Shown here one piece after another: positions 16,802 through 26,700 of a DNA stretch of 64,000 nt. The notes under the pieces were generated by a model. That model searched no databases and was not told the DNA's origin. It was given only the letters and a program-made list of their open reading frames with translations. The stretch spans positions 186,001-250,000 of the forward strand of contig NZ_VITN01000001.1 of assembly GCF_007828045.1 (NCBI RefSeq), written 5' to 3'. The DNA is from Nitrospirillum amazonense (GTDB taxonomy: Bacteria > Pseudomonadota > Alphaproteobacteria > Azospirillales > Azospirillaceae). Both the position numbers and the translations under genes were made by a program. Each line of letters begins with the position of its first letter. Within the stretch, counting starts at the first letter, position 1.

Positions 16802-17713
16802 TCACGCATACCCCCGGCCCGCCGCCCGCCAGGCTTTGGCATGGTCGATGAAGGCCTTGAGCCCGGCCGACGGCAGGCGCTGGCGGGGATAGTACAGCGC
16901 CAGGCCCGGCGAGGGCGGCGTCCAGTCGGCCAGCGCGCGCGCCAGCCGGCCGGCGGCCAGGTCGGCCGCCACGTCGCGCAAGCTGACATAGGCGATGCCG
17001 GCGCCGACGCGGGCGGCGTTCAGGCACAGGGCATGGCTGCCCAGGGTCAGGCGGCCGGGCACGTCGATGCGGATCTCCTCACCACCGCGCGGGGCGAATT
17101 CCCAGCGGTAGATGGTGCCGCTGGGCAGGCGGGCGCGGATGCAGTCGTGGCGCAGCAGGTCGGCCGGCACGCGGGGGAGTCCGTGCGTCTGGAAATAGGT
17201 GGGCGTGGCCACGACGGCCCAGCCCTCCTCCTCCCCCAGCGGGATGGCCACCATGTCCTCCGGCACCATGTCGGCGGCGCGGAAGCCGGCATCGAAGCCG
17301 GAGGCGACGATGTCGATCATGCGCCCCTCGGCCACCAGATCGACCCGCATATCCGGAAAGCGGGCCATGAAATCCAGGATCAGCGGCAGCATGCGCGCGG
17401 CAGCCTCCTCCGAGGTATTGAGGCGCAGCAGGCCAGCGGGGGTGTCGCGGAAACGGTTCACCGTTTCCACCGCGTCGGCGATCTCGCGCGTGGCCGGCAT
17501 CACCCGCGCCAGGAAATGCTCCCCCGCCTCGGTCAGGGCCACGCTGCGGGTGGTACGATTGAACAGGCGCACGCCCAGCTGCCGTTCCATGGCAGCGACC
17601 CGATGGCTCAACGACGACGGGGAGGCGCCGATGGCGGCCGCCGCCGCGCGGAAGCTGCGGTGCTCCGCCACCGCCGCCAGGGCCGCCAACTCACGCAGCG
17701 TCAAATCCGTCAC
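16802..17713 (-). CDS. LysR-family transcriptional regulator
   Basis: 303 residues, typical for the family. The N-terminal winged helix-turn-helix has LRELAALAAVAEHRSFRAAA and SPSSLSHRVAAMERQLGVRL (residues 5-50), followed by the linker helix and a two-lobed periplasmic-binding-like effector domain. It belongs to the group (AaeR/DmlR-like, CrgA-like) often placed beside short-chain dehydrogenases. It is divergent from the SDR gene at 17819 with 105 bases between the starts, so it probably controls that gene and itself. The effector is unknown. Confidence 0.9.
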   Translation of the reverse strand: MTDLTLRELAALAAVAEHRSFRAAAAAIGASPSSLSHRVAAMERQLGVRLFNRTTRSVALTEAGEHFLARVMPATREIADAVETVNRFRDTPAGLLRLNTSEEAAARMLPLILDFMARFPDMRVDLVAEGRMIDIVASGFDAGFRAADMVPEDMVAIPLGEEEGWAVVATPTYFQTHGLPRVPADLLRHDCIRARLPSGTIYRWEFAPRGGEEIRIDVPGRLTLGSHALCLNAARVGAGIAYVSLRDVAADLAAGRLARALADWTPPSPGLALYYPRQRLPSAGLKAFIDHAKAWRAAGRGYA

Positions 17714-17818
17714 TGTACGGCATTCCTCATCAGCGCATGCAAGATTGCGCCGATTATCGCATTAATGGCGGCGCATTACATCAGCGGTCTCGACCCTGTT
17801 CCACGGAGAAAAGAGACC

Positions 17819-18673
17819 ATGAGCACCTTCAACCCCAGCACCCCGGTCAAGACCGTCCTGATCACCGGCTGTTCCTCCGGCTTTGGGGAAACCGCCGCCC
17901 GTCTGTTCGCCGCGCGCGGCTGGAACGTCATCGCCACCATGCGCGATCCGGCGCGCGATCCCGGCCTGGCCGCCCTGGACAACGTGCTGGTCACCCGCCT
18001 GGACGTGCAGGACCGCGACAGCATCGCCGCCGCCGTCGCGGCCGGCCTGCGCCGCTTCGGCCGCATCGACACGCTGGTGAACAATGCCGGCTTCGGCCTG
18101 TTCGGCGTATTCGAGGCTACGCCCGTGGCCAAGATAACCGAACAGTTCGAGGTCAACGTCTTCGGCGTGATGGACGTGACCCGGGCCGTCCTGCCCCATT
18201 TCCGCGCGAACGGCGCCGGCACCATCATCAACATCAGTTCCGGCGCGGGCGCCTTCGGCCTGCCCCTGATGTCGCTGTACTGCGCCAGCAAGTTCGCCCT
18301 GGAGGGCTATTCCGAGGCGCTGTCCTTCGAGCTGGCCAGCGTGGGCGTGACGGTGAAGCTGGTAGAGCCGGGCGGCGTCACCAGCACCAACTTCGGCCCG
18401 CGCAGCGGCACGGAGGCGGGGGCCCAGGCCGATCTCGCCGACTACCGCCCCTTCGTCGCCAAGCTGGACGCCTTCTTCGAGGGCTGGCGCAATTCGCTGG
18501 TCGGCACCACACCGGATGGCGTGGCGGAGGTGATCTATACCGCCGCCACCGACGGCACCAAGCAGCTGCGCTACGTGGCGACGGACGACATCAAGCCGTT
18601 GATCGCCGCCCGCCGCGAGACGTCGGAGGAGACCTACATGGCCATGATGCGCGAGCGCTTCATGCCAGGATAA
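17819..18673 (+). CDS. Short-chain dehydrogenase/reductase
   Basis: 284 residues of the classical SDR family. The cofactor motif is TGCSSGFGE (about residues 16-24), followed by NNAG (about 89-92), the catalytic Ser in INISSGAG and the YCASK pair (Tyr/Lys, about 160-164), then the EPGGVTSTNF segment after the active site. The arginine pattern after the second strand (TMRDPAR) suggests NADPH. It reduces or oxidises an unknown carbonyl or alcohol. ATG 17819 follows a GGAG at 17804. It is the probable target of the divergent LysR regulator. Confidence 0.9.
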   Translation: MSTFNPSTPVKTVLITGCSSGFGETAARLFAARGWNVIATMRDPARDPGLAALDNVLVTRLDVQDRDSIAAAVAAGLRRFGRIDTLVNNAGFGLFGVFEATPVAKITEQFEVNVFGVMDVTRAVLPHFRANGAGTIINISSGAGAFGLPLMSLYCASKFALEGYSEALSFELASVGVTVKLVEPGGVTSTNFGPRSGTEAGAQADLADYRPFVAKLDAFFEGWRNSLVGTTPDGVAEVIYTAATDGTKQLRYVATDDIKPLIAARRETSEETYMAMMRERFMPG

Positions 18674-18719
18674 TGGGCCGGAATAATGGATTAAGTGCCG
18701 GGCGGCCTCACACGCGGCC

Positions 18720-19364
18720 TCACACCCCGTGGCGCAGGCCGCCCAGCCACATCTGGGTCAGGGCGCGGCAGACGCTTTCGGGCGACATGCTGGGGTCATC
18801 CAGCGCCATTTCCACGGCGGCGTAGCCCGCATCCACGGCGATGCGGGTGCGCAGGCGCAACTCGGCCGGGTCCATGTCGGGCAACAGCGGGCCCATGGCG
18901 CGGCAGATGCGGTCGGTGACCATCTCGTGCGAGGCCAGGCGGACAGCGGTCAGCGAGGGCACGGCGCGCAGCGCCCGCATGATCCACACCGCCCCCGGCA
19001 TCTCGGCCGTGGCCTGTATGGTGGACAGCAGGAATTGGTAATGGGCCCCCATCAGCTCTTCAAAACCGGCGGGCGCGCTACGCTCCAGCCACTCATAGAG
19101 GATGTCGTTCTGGGCCTCCATCAGGGTACTGCCCAGGGCCGCCAGCAGGTCATACTTGTCCTTGAAATGGCGGTAGAAGACAGGGGGTGTCACGCCGGCG
19201 CGGCTGGCGACCTGGTTGGTGGAGATGCGCTCGATCCCCACCTCGCCCAACAGTTCAGCCCCCGCCTGCATCAACCGCATGCGCATGGCCGCCGCCCGGC
19301 CGGTCAGGGCGGGACCCGAGGTCGGACCGGAGGCGAGAGTGGCGTCGGAAGCTGTGTCAGACAC
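18720..19364 (-). CDS. TetR-family transcriptional regulator
   Basis: 214 residues. After a 20-residue low-complexity lead comes the TetR helix-turn-helix: MQAGAELLGEVGIERISTNQ, then ASRAGVTPPVFYRHFKDKYD (about residues 48-70). The C-terminal ligand domain is not assignable. It converges with the SDR gene and is divergent from a small membrane protein gene at 19581. A 12-bp palindrome lies 70 bases upstream of its start. Ligand and targets are unknown. Confidence 0.87.
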   Translation of the reverse strand: MSDTASDATLASGPTSGPALTGRAAAMRMRLMQAGAELLGEVGIERISTNQVASRAGVTPPVFYRHFKDKYDLLAALGSTLMEAQNDILYEWLERSAPAGFEELMGAHYQFLLSTIQATAEMPGAVWIMRALRAVPSLTAVRLASHEMVTDRICRAMGPLLPDMDPAELRLRTRIAVDAGYAAVEMALDDPSMSPESVCRALTQMWLGGLRHGV

Positions 19365-19433
19365 GGGTCACGAGGAATCCGGCAAGGGGGTTGAAGAATG
19401 GCGCGGAGCCTACTGCGCCCCATGACTACCGCG

Positions 19434-19445
19434 TCCGGTACCGGA
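19434..19445. promoter_or_regulatory. 12-bp palindrome upstream of the TetR gene
   Basis: TCCGGTACCGGA is a perfect palindrome, flanked by GCGT and ACGC that extend the symmetry with a one-base slip. It lies between the divergent TetR gene (start 19364) and the small membrane protein gene (start 19581), a normal place for an autoregulatory TetR operator. Confidence 0.35.
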
Positions 19446-19580
19446 ACGCCAAGGCCGATCGCGCGCCACCCTTCCCCGGAATATACCTACACCCATACGC
19501 AGGGATAGCCGGCAGCCCCTGGATTCCGCGCGGCGGAGTGATAAACTTCATAGACGGGAGACAAAACGACTGGAGGCGAC

Positions 19581-19859
19581 ATGAGCAGCGCCAGTGACAG
19601 TCCGACCGACGACGGGGAAACCGTCAGCGTCGATACCAGCGACCCCACGGTGGCCTGCCTTTCCATCGTCAGCTGGTCCATGGCCATTGCCGCCCTGGGC
19701 GCCATCGTCCTGTTGGCCGTCATCCTGCTGATGCTGGGCGTGTCGCAGTACACCTTCCTGATGGTGTGGTTCATCGGCGCGCCCTTCGCCGCCGCCGTCG
19801 CCGCCCTGGGCGCCCTGTTCATCCAACTGGGCCAAGCGGCGCAGCGCCGCCGGCACTGA
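19581..19859 (+). CDS. Small two-helix membrane protein
   Basis: 92 residues with an acidic, Ser/Thr-rich N-terminus (about 25 residues) and two hydrophobic segments (about 28-52 and 59-82), ending in a short basic tail QRRRH. ATG 19581 has GGAGG eight bases before the start codon, which supports a real gene. No family is recognised. It is divergent from the TetR gene and convergent with the next minus-strand pair. Confidence 0.65.
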   Translation: MSSASDSPTDDGETVSVDTSDPTVACLSIVSWSMAIAALGAIVLLAVILLMLGVSQYTFLMVWFIGAPFAAAVAALGALFIQLGQAAQRRRH

Positions 19860-19912
19860 AGCCTCCGTCCAAGCTGGACCTGACCGGCCCCCCTTCGACG
19901 GTGGAGACTGCT

Positions 19913-20320
19913 CTAGAAAGGCTTCGTCACCGCCAGGATCGCGATCACAGTCACAGAGCCGGCGATGGCGATCCAGACGAGGAACGAATTGGCGCCCGGC
20001 CTGAGGCGCTCGCCCTTCCTCAGACGCCGCAGACGGCCCGACTGGACGCCGTGAAGACCGCTGAGCGCAACGACAAGGACAAGCTTCGCCCAGAGCCAGT
20101 GGTTCGAAAACCAAGCGCCGCTGGCGGCAACCAGCGCGCCCGTGAGCCAGACCACGAGCATCGCCGGAAGGGTGACCCGCTGATCCCAGCGGGAGACCAA
20201 GCCGACCGTCTCCGTTGCGCCGCGGGCGCCGGTGGCGACTCCTGTCGCCTGGACAAAAATACCGCCGATGAAGATCAGGACGGCCGCGACATGCAAGGCC
20301 TTCAGCCAAAGATAGTCCAT
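19913..20320 (-). CDS. Four-helix membrane protein, CopD/HemJ-like
   Basis: 135 residues with four hydrophobic helices. The opening LWLKALHVAAVLIFIGGIF, with a His in the first helix, resembles the CopD and HemJ/UPF0093 groups, where such His residues bind haem or metal. A basic loop (SGRLRRLRKGERLR) separates helices 3 and 4. Its ATG shares one base with the stop of the upstream gene (TGATG), so the two are translated together. The exact function is unknown. Confidence 0.65.
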   Translation of the reverse strand: MDYLWLKALHVAAVLIFIGGIFVQATGVATGARGATETVGLVSRWDQRVTLPAMLVVWLTGALVAASGAWFSNHWLWAKLVLVVALSGLHGVQSGRLRRLRKGERLRPGANSFLVWIAIAGSVTVIAILAVTKPF

Positions 20321-20667
20321 CAGCGCCGCCCCACCTGGGCAGCCGCGGCCGCTTCCTTACGGCGCAGCAGACCGGCATTGGCGAAGCCGCCGAATGGGAT
20401 GAACGCGGCGAGGATCAACCGCGCCAGTTCCCGCCGTGTCCAGTCGCCGCCGCCGCTGACCGTGACGGTCACGCACCATGCATAGGCGACGAACGCCGCC
20501 CCATGCACCGGCCCCATGACCCGGGTGGCGATCGCATAGCCTAAGGCGTGCTTCAGGGGCACTGCGACCAGCAGCAGGGTCAGAAGCGTGCTTGCCTCGA
20601 CGACGGAAGCAAGGCGGAGCCTGCGGATCAGCGTAAGGTCTTCATTGACCGCGACAGATGTCGCCAT
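20320..20667 (-). CDS. DUF3817-type small membrane protein
   Basis: 115 residues from ATG 20667. The pattern LRLASVVEASTLLTLLLVAVPLK, then GPVHGAAFVAYA and a final IPFGGFANAGLLRR, is characteristic of DUF3817 (YdzA-like) integral membrane proteins, with three or four helices. Function is unknown in the family. It is coupled to the next gene by a TGATG overlap. A TetR gene follows upstream on the same strand (ending at 20777), so the three may form one unit repressed by that regulator. Confidence 0.72.
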   Translation of the reverse strand: MATSVAVNEDLTLIRRLRLASVVEASTLLTLLLVAVPLKHALGYAIATRVMGPVHGAAFVAYAWCVTVTVSGGGDWTRRELARLILAAFIPFGGFANAGLLRRKEAAAAAQVGRR

Positions 20668-20776
20668 GGGGTTGTTCCGCTCGTTGGAGGTTCGCAATGT
20701 CGGCGCGGCTGGCGCGGCGCACGGGAAGAATGAGTTGCCGGACCGTCGCGCCCGCGAAAAAGGCCGAGGGCATGGT

Positions 20777-21397
20777 TCAGGCCCCCATGGTTTGGATCGC
20801 TGGGACGGCCGGCGGACGGTGCCGTTCAACAAGGGCGTTGACCGCCGTTTTGGCGCGGGCGTCCGCGTCATCCATTCGCAGGAATCGGCTTGAGACATGA
20901 TGGCTGAGATAGATGCCGCAAAGTTCCCAAACGAACTGGTCGACGTCCGTCTCCCCGGAAAGATGCGACAGCCGCTTCGCCTCGAAGACGAGTTGGCGGA
21001 GCTGCCCTCGCCATTCCTCCTCAAGCTTGGCGGCATGGGCGCGGACCTCGCCCTCGACATCGTCCAACTCGAACAGCGCGGCGGCGACCGGACAGCCTCC
21101 GGCCAAGCCAGCTCGCCGCGACCAACCGAGCCAATGGTCCATGACGGCAACGAGGCGAGGCAGCCCTTCGGCCGCAAGCATGGCCGGACCGACGACGACG
21201 CGCGAGGCGGCCTGCGTCACCTCATTGAGCAGATCGATCTGGAGTTGCTCCTTTGATCGGAAATGCGCAAACAGTCCACTTTTCGAGAGGCCGGAAGCAG
21301 TGGCGAGCTGGCCCAGCGTCAGGCCGCCAAGACCACGAACGCTCATTTGGTCCAACCCGATTTGGAGCAGCCGCTCCCTGGTTTCGCTTCCCTTCAT
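20777..21397 (-). CDS. TetR-family transcriptional regulator
   Basis: About 206 residues from ATG 21397 (MKGSETRERLL); an upstream start twelve codons earlier is possible but would run over the palindrome at 21411-21422. The helix-turn-helix is TLGQLATASGLSKSGLFAHF. The C-terminal part, with GWSRRAGLAGGCPVAAALFELDD split over two helices, resembles the TetR_C group with a conserved Gly-Gly-Cys segment. It is probably autoregulated through the palindrome and may control the two small membrane protein genes that follow. Confidence 0.87.
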   Translation of the reverse strand: MKGSETRERLLQIGLDQMSVRGLGGLTLGQLATASGLSKSGLFAHFRSKEQLQIDLLNEVTQAASRVVVGPAMLAAEGLPRLVAVMDHWLGWSRRAGLAGGCPVAAALFELDDVEGEVRAHAAKLEEEWRGQLRQLVFEAKRLSHLSGETDVDQFVWELCGIYLSHHVSSRFLRMDDADARAKTAVNALVERHRPPAVPAIQTMGA

Positions 21398-21410
21398 AGT
21401 CCGCGATAAT

Positions 21411-21422
21411 ACGACCGGTCGT
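21411..21422. promoter_or_regulatory. TetR-type operator palindrome
   Basis: ACGACCGGTCGT is a perfect 12-bp palindrome, 14 bases upstream of the TetR start at 21397. A GACCGGTC core is common in operators of TetR/AcrR-type repressors. Autoregulation of the 20777-21397 gene is the natural reading. Confidence 0.5.
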
Positions 21423-21571
21423 GCTAATTTCAAGCGATATGTGTGTCACTCACGGTTAAGCGCGCTGGTTAGAGTGGCATTTGATTGTGACCGCCCCAAA
21501 TGCCCCTCACGCGGGCGCCAGGATCCGCTGGCCTGGCCTTTCCAGTTTCCGGCGGACGCAGCCGCGTCCTA

Positions 21572-21602
21572 CAGCGGCACGAGTCAAAATCTCGTGCCGC
21601 TG
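21572..21602 (-). terminator. Strong hairpin after the AcrR-like gene
   Basis: CAGCGGCACGAG (21572-21583) pairs perfectly with CTCGTGCCGCTG (21591-21602) around a seven-base AT-rich loop. It starts 8 bases beyond the 3-prime end of the minus-strand TetR gene. There is no T-run, but a 12-bp perfect stem in this place is most simply a terminator. Confidence 0.55.
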
Positions 21603-21610
21603 GCATGACC

Positions 21611-22333
21611 TCACCGGGGCGGCCGCAGGCCGTTCAGGAACAGGTGTACTACCTGTTCGACATAACTGCGGCGATACGCGGCATCTCCCAGGCGGGCCGG
21701 GTTGATCTGGCCCTCGAACGAATACCCGGCCGTGACCATGCCGAAGAAGATGTGGGCGGCAGTGACGGAGTCCTCCACCACGATCAGCCCCTGGTCGGCC
21801 GCGCGGCGCAGATAGTTCGCCACCTTGTCGCGCGACTGATCGGGGCCGGTGCGGAAGAAGCCTTCCAACTGGTCCGGAAACAGCCGCCCCTCGGCCACCA
21901 GGATACGCATCATGGCCATGACGTCGGGCTGGACCAGCGCCTCCAGCAGGGAGGTGCCGAACTGAAGCAGCACCTCTTGCGGCGGTCCGCAGCTTTCGGC
22001 GATGTCGTTCATCAGTTGGCTGATGTGGCCGGTCACCACCTCCAGCACCGCCAGGAACAGCCCCTCCTTGCCGCCGAACAGCTCATAAAGGGTGGCGCGG
22101 GATCCACCGGACAGGGCCACGATGTCACCCAGGGTCGTGCGCTCGAACCCCTTTTCCATGAAGACCTTCAGCGCGGCGTCCATCATGGCGATGCGCCGCG
22201 CCTCCGCCCGGCGGCCCAGCTTGGGGGCGGCCAACTTGGGGGCGGGCGTCGCATCGGCGGCCGGGGACGCCTGGGTCGGCGCATCGGATATATCGGTCAA
22301 GGTGGGTAAGGGGGCGCTGGCGGGCATGGTCAT
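21611..22333 (-). CDS. TetR/AcrR-family repressor of the RND pump
   Basis: 240 residues. A Pro/Ala-rich lead of about 45 residues precedes the helix-turn-helix (DIVALSGGSRATLYELFGGKEG, about residues 68-90 with one flanking residue each side omitted). The C-terminal domain resembles TetR_C_7/AefR-like repressors of efflux pumps. It is divergent from the membrane-fusion gene of an RND pump, and the 232 bases between them hold a 19-bp near-perfect palindrome. Repression of the pump, relieved by drugs or plant compounds, is inferred from this arrangement. Confidence 0.87.
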   Translation of the reverse strand: MTMPASAPLPTLTDISDAPTQASPAADATPAPKLAAPKLGRRAEARRIAMMDAALKVFMEKGFERTTLGDIVALSGGSRATLYELFGGKEGLFLAVLEVVTGHISQLMNDIAESCGPPQEVLLQFGTSLLEALVQPDVMAMMRILVAEGRLFPDQLEGFFRTGPDQSRDKVANYLRRAADQGLIVVEDSVTAAHIFFGMVTAGYSFEGQINPARLGDAAYRRSYVEQVVHLFLNGLRPPR

Positions 22334-22383
22334 CGTTATTTCATAGCTTAATCAAAGGCCCCGGTGACGCCCGTCACAGGACT

Positions 22384-22402
22384 GTACTGTATGATACAGT
22401 AC
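22384..22402. promoter_or_regulatory. 19-bp palindromic operator between AcrR-like gene and RND pump
   Basis: GTACTGTATGATACAGTAC has two perfect 9-bp arms around one central base. It lies 51 bases upstream of the repressor gene and 164 bases upstream of the pump operon, and overlaps an AT-rich stretch suited to promoters. The form is typical for TetR repressors of efflux pumps. Confidence 0.65.
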
Positions 22403-22565
22403 GTAATCACCCTCAGGCAAGGGCGGGGCTTCCGTTCCTTGCACTCTTGCCTATCTTTTTCCCCGTTCCCTTACCACCCCCAGGTTGTCCCGGCTGAAAC
22501 GCGTTTCGGCCGCCACCTGGACGGGGCGGGAGGGCGGGGCTGGCTTTCGGTGGAAGAGGCATTTG

Positions 22566-23747
22566 ATGACGCTCACTATTCCTAGGGTGGCCTTGGTGGC
22601 GACGCTGTCGGTGGCGGCGGTGGCGCTGGCCGGTTGCGGTGAGAAAAAGCAGGCGCCGCCCCCGCAGGGGCCCATTTCGGTGGGCGTCGTCACCGTGACG
22701 CCGCAGCCCGTGACCCTGTCGACCGAGCTGACCGGCCGCACCTCGGCCTTCCGCGTGGCGGAGGTGCGGCCGCAGGTCAGCGGCGTGATCCTGAAGCGGC
22801 TGTTCACCGAGGGCGGCGAGGTCAAGGCCGGCCAGCAGCTGTACCAGATCGACCCCGCCCCCTATGAGGCGGCGCTGGCCAGCGCCAAGGCCAGCCTGGC
22901 CCAGGCGGAGGCCACCGTGAAGTCGGTCAAGGCCAAGGCGGAGCGCTACAGCGACCTGGTGACGGTCAACGCCGTGTCCAAGCAGGATTACGACGACATC
23001 ACGGCCAGCCTGGCCACCGACCAGGCGGCGGTGGACGCCGCCCGGGCCCAGGTCAAGACGGCCCAGATCAACCTGGACTACACCCGCGTCTACTCCCCCA
23101 TCAGCGGCCGCGTCGGCCGCTCCACCGTGACGGAGGGCGCCCTGGTCACGGCCGACCAGACCACCGCGCTGGCCACCGTGCAGCAGCTGGACCCGATGTA
23201 TGTCGACGTCACCCAGTCCAGCATCGACCTGATGCGCTTGCGGCAGGAGATCGCCGCCGGCCATGTGAAGGGCGCCACGGCGGGCGACGCGCCCATCAGC
23301 CTGCTGATCGACGGCTTGGGCGACAAGCCCTATGGCGAGCCTGGCCGCCTGCAGTTCGCCGACGTGACCGTGGACCAGACCACCGGCATGGTCACCCTGC
23401 GCGCCACCGTGCCCAACCCCAAGGCCGAGCTGCTGCCGGGCCTGTTCGTGCGGGCGCGGGTGGAGGAGGGCGTGCGCGACCAGGCCATGCTGGTGCCGCA
23501 GCAGGCCGTGGTGCGCGGCGGCGACGACAGCACCACCGTCTGGGTGGTGGGCCAGGACAACAAGGCTGCCATCCGCCCCATCACCACCACCCAGGCCCAG
23601 GGCGACAAGTGGGTGGTGACCGGCGGGCTGAACGCCGGTGATCGCGTGGTGGTGGAAGGCCTGCAGCGCCTGCGACCCGGCGCGGACGTCAAGGCGGACG
23701 AGGCGAAGCCCCAGGCGGCCGCCCCCGCCACCCCGCAGCCGCTGTAA
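22566..23747 (+). CDS. RND efflux membrane-fusion (adaptor) lipoprotein
   Basis: 393 residues. The signal sequence ends in the lipobox LAGC, so the protein is anchored in the inner membrane on the periplasmic side. The hairpin and lipoyl half-motifs (VRPQVSGVILKRLFTEGGEV, YSPISGRVGRS) and the barrel and membrane-proximal domains follow the AcrA/MexA pattern. ATG 22566 has GAAGAGG before it; the frame is open further up but the signal peptide starts here. First gene of a three-gene operon; the pump gene follows after 15 bases. Confidence 0.93.
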   Translation: MTLTIPRVALVATLSVAAVALAGCGEKKQAPPPQGPISVGVVTVTPQPVTLSTELTGRTSAFRVAEVRPQVSGVILKRLFTEGGEVKAGQQLYQIDPAPYEAALASAKASLAQAEATVKSVKAKAERYSDLVTVNAVSKQDYDDITASLATDQAAVDAARAQVKTAQINLDYTRVYSPISGRVGRSTVTEGALVTADQTTALATVQQLDPMYVDVTQSSIDLMRLRQEIAAGHVKGATAGDAPISLLIDGLGDKPYGEPGRLQFADVTVDQTTGMVTLRATVPNPKAELLPGLFVRARVEEGVRDQAMLVPQQAVVRGGDDSTTVWVVGQDNKAAIRPITTTQAQGDKWVVTGGLNAGDRVVVEGLQRLRPGADVKADEAKPQAAAPATPQPL

Positions 23748-23762
23748 GGCAGGGCCATCCCC

Positions 23763-26700
23763 ATGTCCAAGTTCTTCATCGACAGGCCCGTGTTCGCCTG
23801 GGTCATCGCCATCGTCATCATGATGGCGGGCGCGCTGGCCATCTACACCCTGCCCATCGAGCAGTTCCCCCGCATCGCCCCGCCGTCGGTGGCCATCAGC
23901 ACGACATATCCGGGCGCCTCGGCCAAGACGCTGGAAGACACGGTCACCCAGGTGATCGAGCAGAAGATGAACGGCATCGATCATCTGCGCTACATGTCCT
24001 CCACCAGCGACAGCTCGGGCAACGTCACCATCACCCTGACCTTCAACCCTGAGGCCGATCCCGACATCGCCCAGGTGCAGGTGCAGAACAAGCTGCAGCT
24101 GGCCACGCCGCTGCTGCCCACCGAGGTGCAGCAGCAGGGCGTGCAGGTCAGCAAGGCCGCCAAGAACTTCCTGATGGTGCTGGCCTTCTATTCCCCCAGC
24201 GGCCAGCTGGGTGAGACGGAAATCGGCGACTTCGTCGCGTCCAACCTGCAGGACCCCATCAGTCGCGTGGACGGCGTGGGCGACATCACCCTGTTCGGGC
24301 CGCAGCACGCCATGCGCATCTGGCTGGACCCGAACAAGCTGGCGGCCGTGCAGATGACGGCGGCGGACGTGACCGGCGCCATCGGCGTGCAGAACAAGGC
24401 CATCTCCGCCGGCCAGGTGGGCGGCCTGCCCGCCGTAAAGGGCCAGCAGCTGAACGCCACCATCATCGCCCAGACCCGCCTGGAGACGCCGGAGGAGTTT
24501 TCCAACATCATCCTGCGCGTGAACCAGGACGGATCGCAGGTGCGCCTGCGCGACGTGGCGCGGGTGGAGCTGGGCAGCAACAACTATGAGGTCGCGGCCC
24601 GCTTCAACGGCCATCCGGCCGCCGGCTTGGCCATCAAGCTGACCACGGGGGCCAACGCCCTGCAGGTGGAAAAGGCCATCATCGCCAAGCTGGACGAGAT
24701 GAAGCCCTTCTTCCCCGAGGGCCTGGAGGTCTCCTACCCCTACGACACGACGCCCTTCGTGCGCCTGTCCATCCATGACGTGGTCGAGACGCTGGCCGAG
24801 GCCGTCGTCCTGGTCTTCATCGTCATGTTCGTCTTCCTGCAGAGCTGGCGCGCCACGCTGATCCCCACCATCGCCGTCCCGGTGGTGCTGCTGGGCACCT
24901 TCGGCGTGCTGTCGGCCTGCGGCTTCAGCATCAACACCCTGACCATGTTCGCCATGGTGCTGGCCATCGGCCTGCTGGTCGACGACGCCATCGTGGTGGT
25001 GGAGAACGTGGAGCGCGTGATGGCGGAAGAGGGGCTGTCCCCCCGCGAGGCCACGCGCAAATCCATGGGCCAGATCACCGGCGCCCTGGTGGGCATCGCC
25101 ATGGTGCTGTCGGCCGTGTTCGTGCCCATGGCCTTCTTCTCCGGCTCCACCGGTGCCATCTACCGCCAGTTCTCGCTGACCATCGTATCGGCCATGGGCC
25201 TGTCGGTGCTGGTGGCCCTGATCCTGACCCCGGCCCTGTGCGCCACCCTGCTGAAGCCCACCGCCCATCACGGCGGCGGCGCCAAGGAAAGCGGCCCCTT
25301 CGGCTGGTTCAACCGCGGCTTCAACCGCACCAGCGAGGCCTACGGCCGCGCCGTGGGTCATGTCAGCCGGCGCACGCTGCGCTATCTGCTGGTCTATGGC
25401 GTCATCGTCGTCGGCCTGGTCCTGCTGTTCGTGCGCCTGCCCACCGCCTTCCTGCCGGACGAGGACCAGGGCTTCCTGTTCGTCCAGGCCTCCACCCCGC
25501 CCGGCGCCACCGCCGAGCGCACGCTGGCCGCCGCGAAGGCCATGGAGAAGCACTTCCTGGAGGACGAAAAGGATAACGTGAAGGGCCTGTTCACGGTGGT
25601 GGGCTTCAGCTTCGCCGGCCGCGGCCAGAACTCCGCCTTCGCCTTCGTGAACCTGCGCGACTGGTCGGAGCGGTCCAGGCCGGAGCAGCGGGCCGGCGCC
25701 ATCGCCCAACGCGCCATGATGAAGCTGGCGGCCTACCGCGACGCCTCGATCTACACCCTGACGCCGCCCGCCGTGCTGGAACTGGGCAACGCCACCGGCT
25801 TCGATTTCGAACTGGTGGACCGGGCCAGCCTGGGCCATGAGAAGCTGATGGCCGCGCGCAACCAGCTGCTGGGCATGGCGGCGCAGAGCCCCATCCTGGC
25901 GCAGGTCCGCCCCAACGGGCTGGAGGATGTGCCGCAGCTGCGCGTCAAGGTCGACCAGACCAAGGCGGAAGCGCTGGGCCTGTCCATCAGCGACATCAAC
26001 ACCACGCTCAGCACCGCCTGGGGCTCGTCCTACGTCAACGATTTCATCGACAAGGGCCGCGTCAAGAAGGTCTACGCCCAGGCGGACGCGCCCTTCCGCA
26101 TGCTGCCCGGCGACATTAACCGCTGGTACGTGCGCGGGTCGACCAACCAGATGGTGCCCTTCTCCACCTTCACCACCGCCTATTGGGAATACGGCTCGCC
26201 CCAGTTGGAGCGCTACAACGGCGTGTCGTCGCGCGACATCCAGGGCGTGCCCGCCCCCGGTCACACCACTGGCCAGGCCATGGCGGAGATGGAAAAGCTG
26301 GCAGCCAAGCTGCCGACGGGCTTCGGCTTCGAATGGACGGGCCTGTCATACGAAGAACGGCTGGCCGGCTCTCAGGCCCCCGCCCTCTACGGCATCTCCC
26401 TGGCCATCGTCTTCCTCTGCCTGGCGGCCCTGTATGAAAGCTGGTCCATCCCCTTCGCCGTCATGCTGGTGGTGCCCCTGGGCGTCATCGGCGCGGTGTT
26501 GGCGGCCACGCTGCGGGGCCTCAGCAACGACGTCTACTTCCAGGTCGGTCTGCTGACGACCATCGGGCTGGCCGCCAAGAACGCCATCCTGATCGTAGAG
26601 TTCGCCAAGGAACAGTATGAGGCCGGGCATGAGCTGATCGACGCGGTGACCATCGCCGCCAAGCAGCGTCTGCGCCCGATCCTGATGACGTCCTTCGCCT

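Noticed and set aside
22413-26264. A 1283-codon open frame on the minus strand opposite the RND pump genes
   Set aside because: It is the GC-rich antisense shadow of the adaptor and pump genes; its translation is dominated by His, Gly, Gln and Ala without any family motif.
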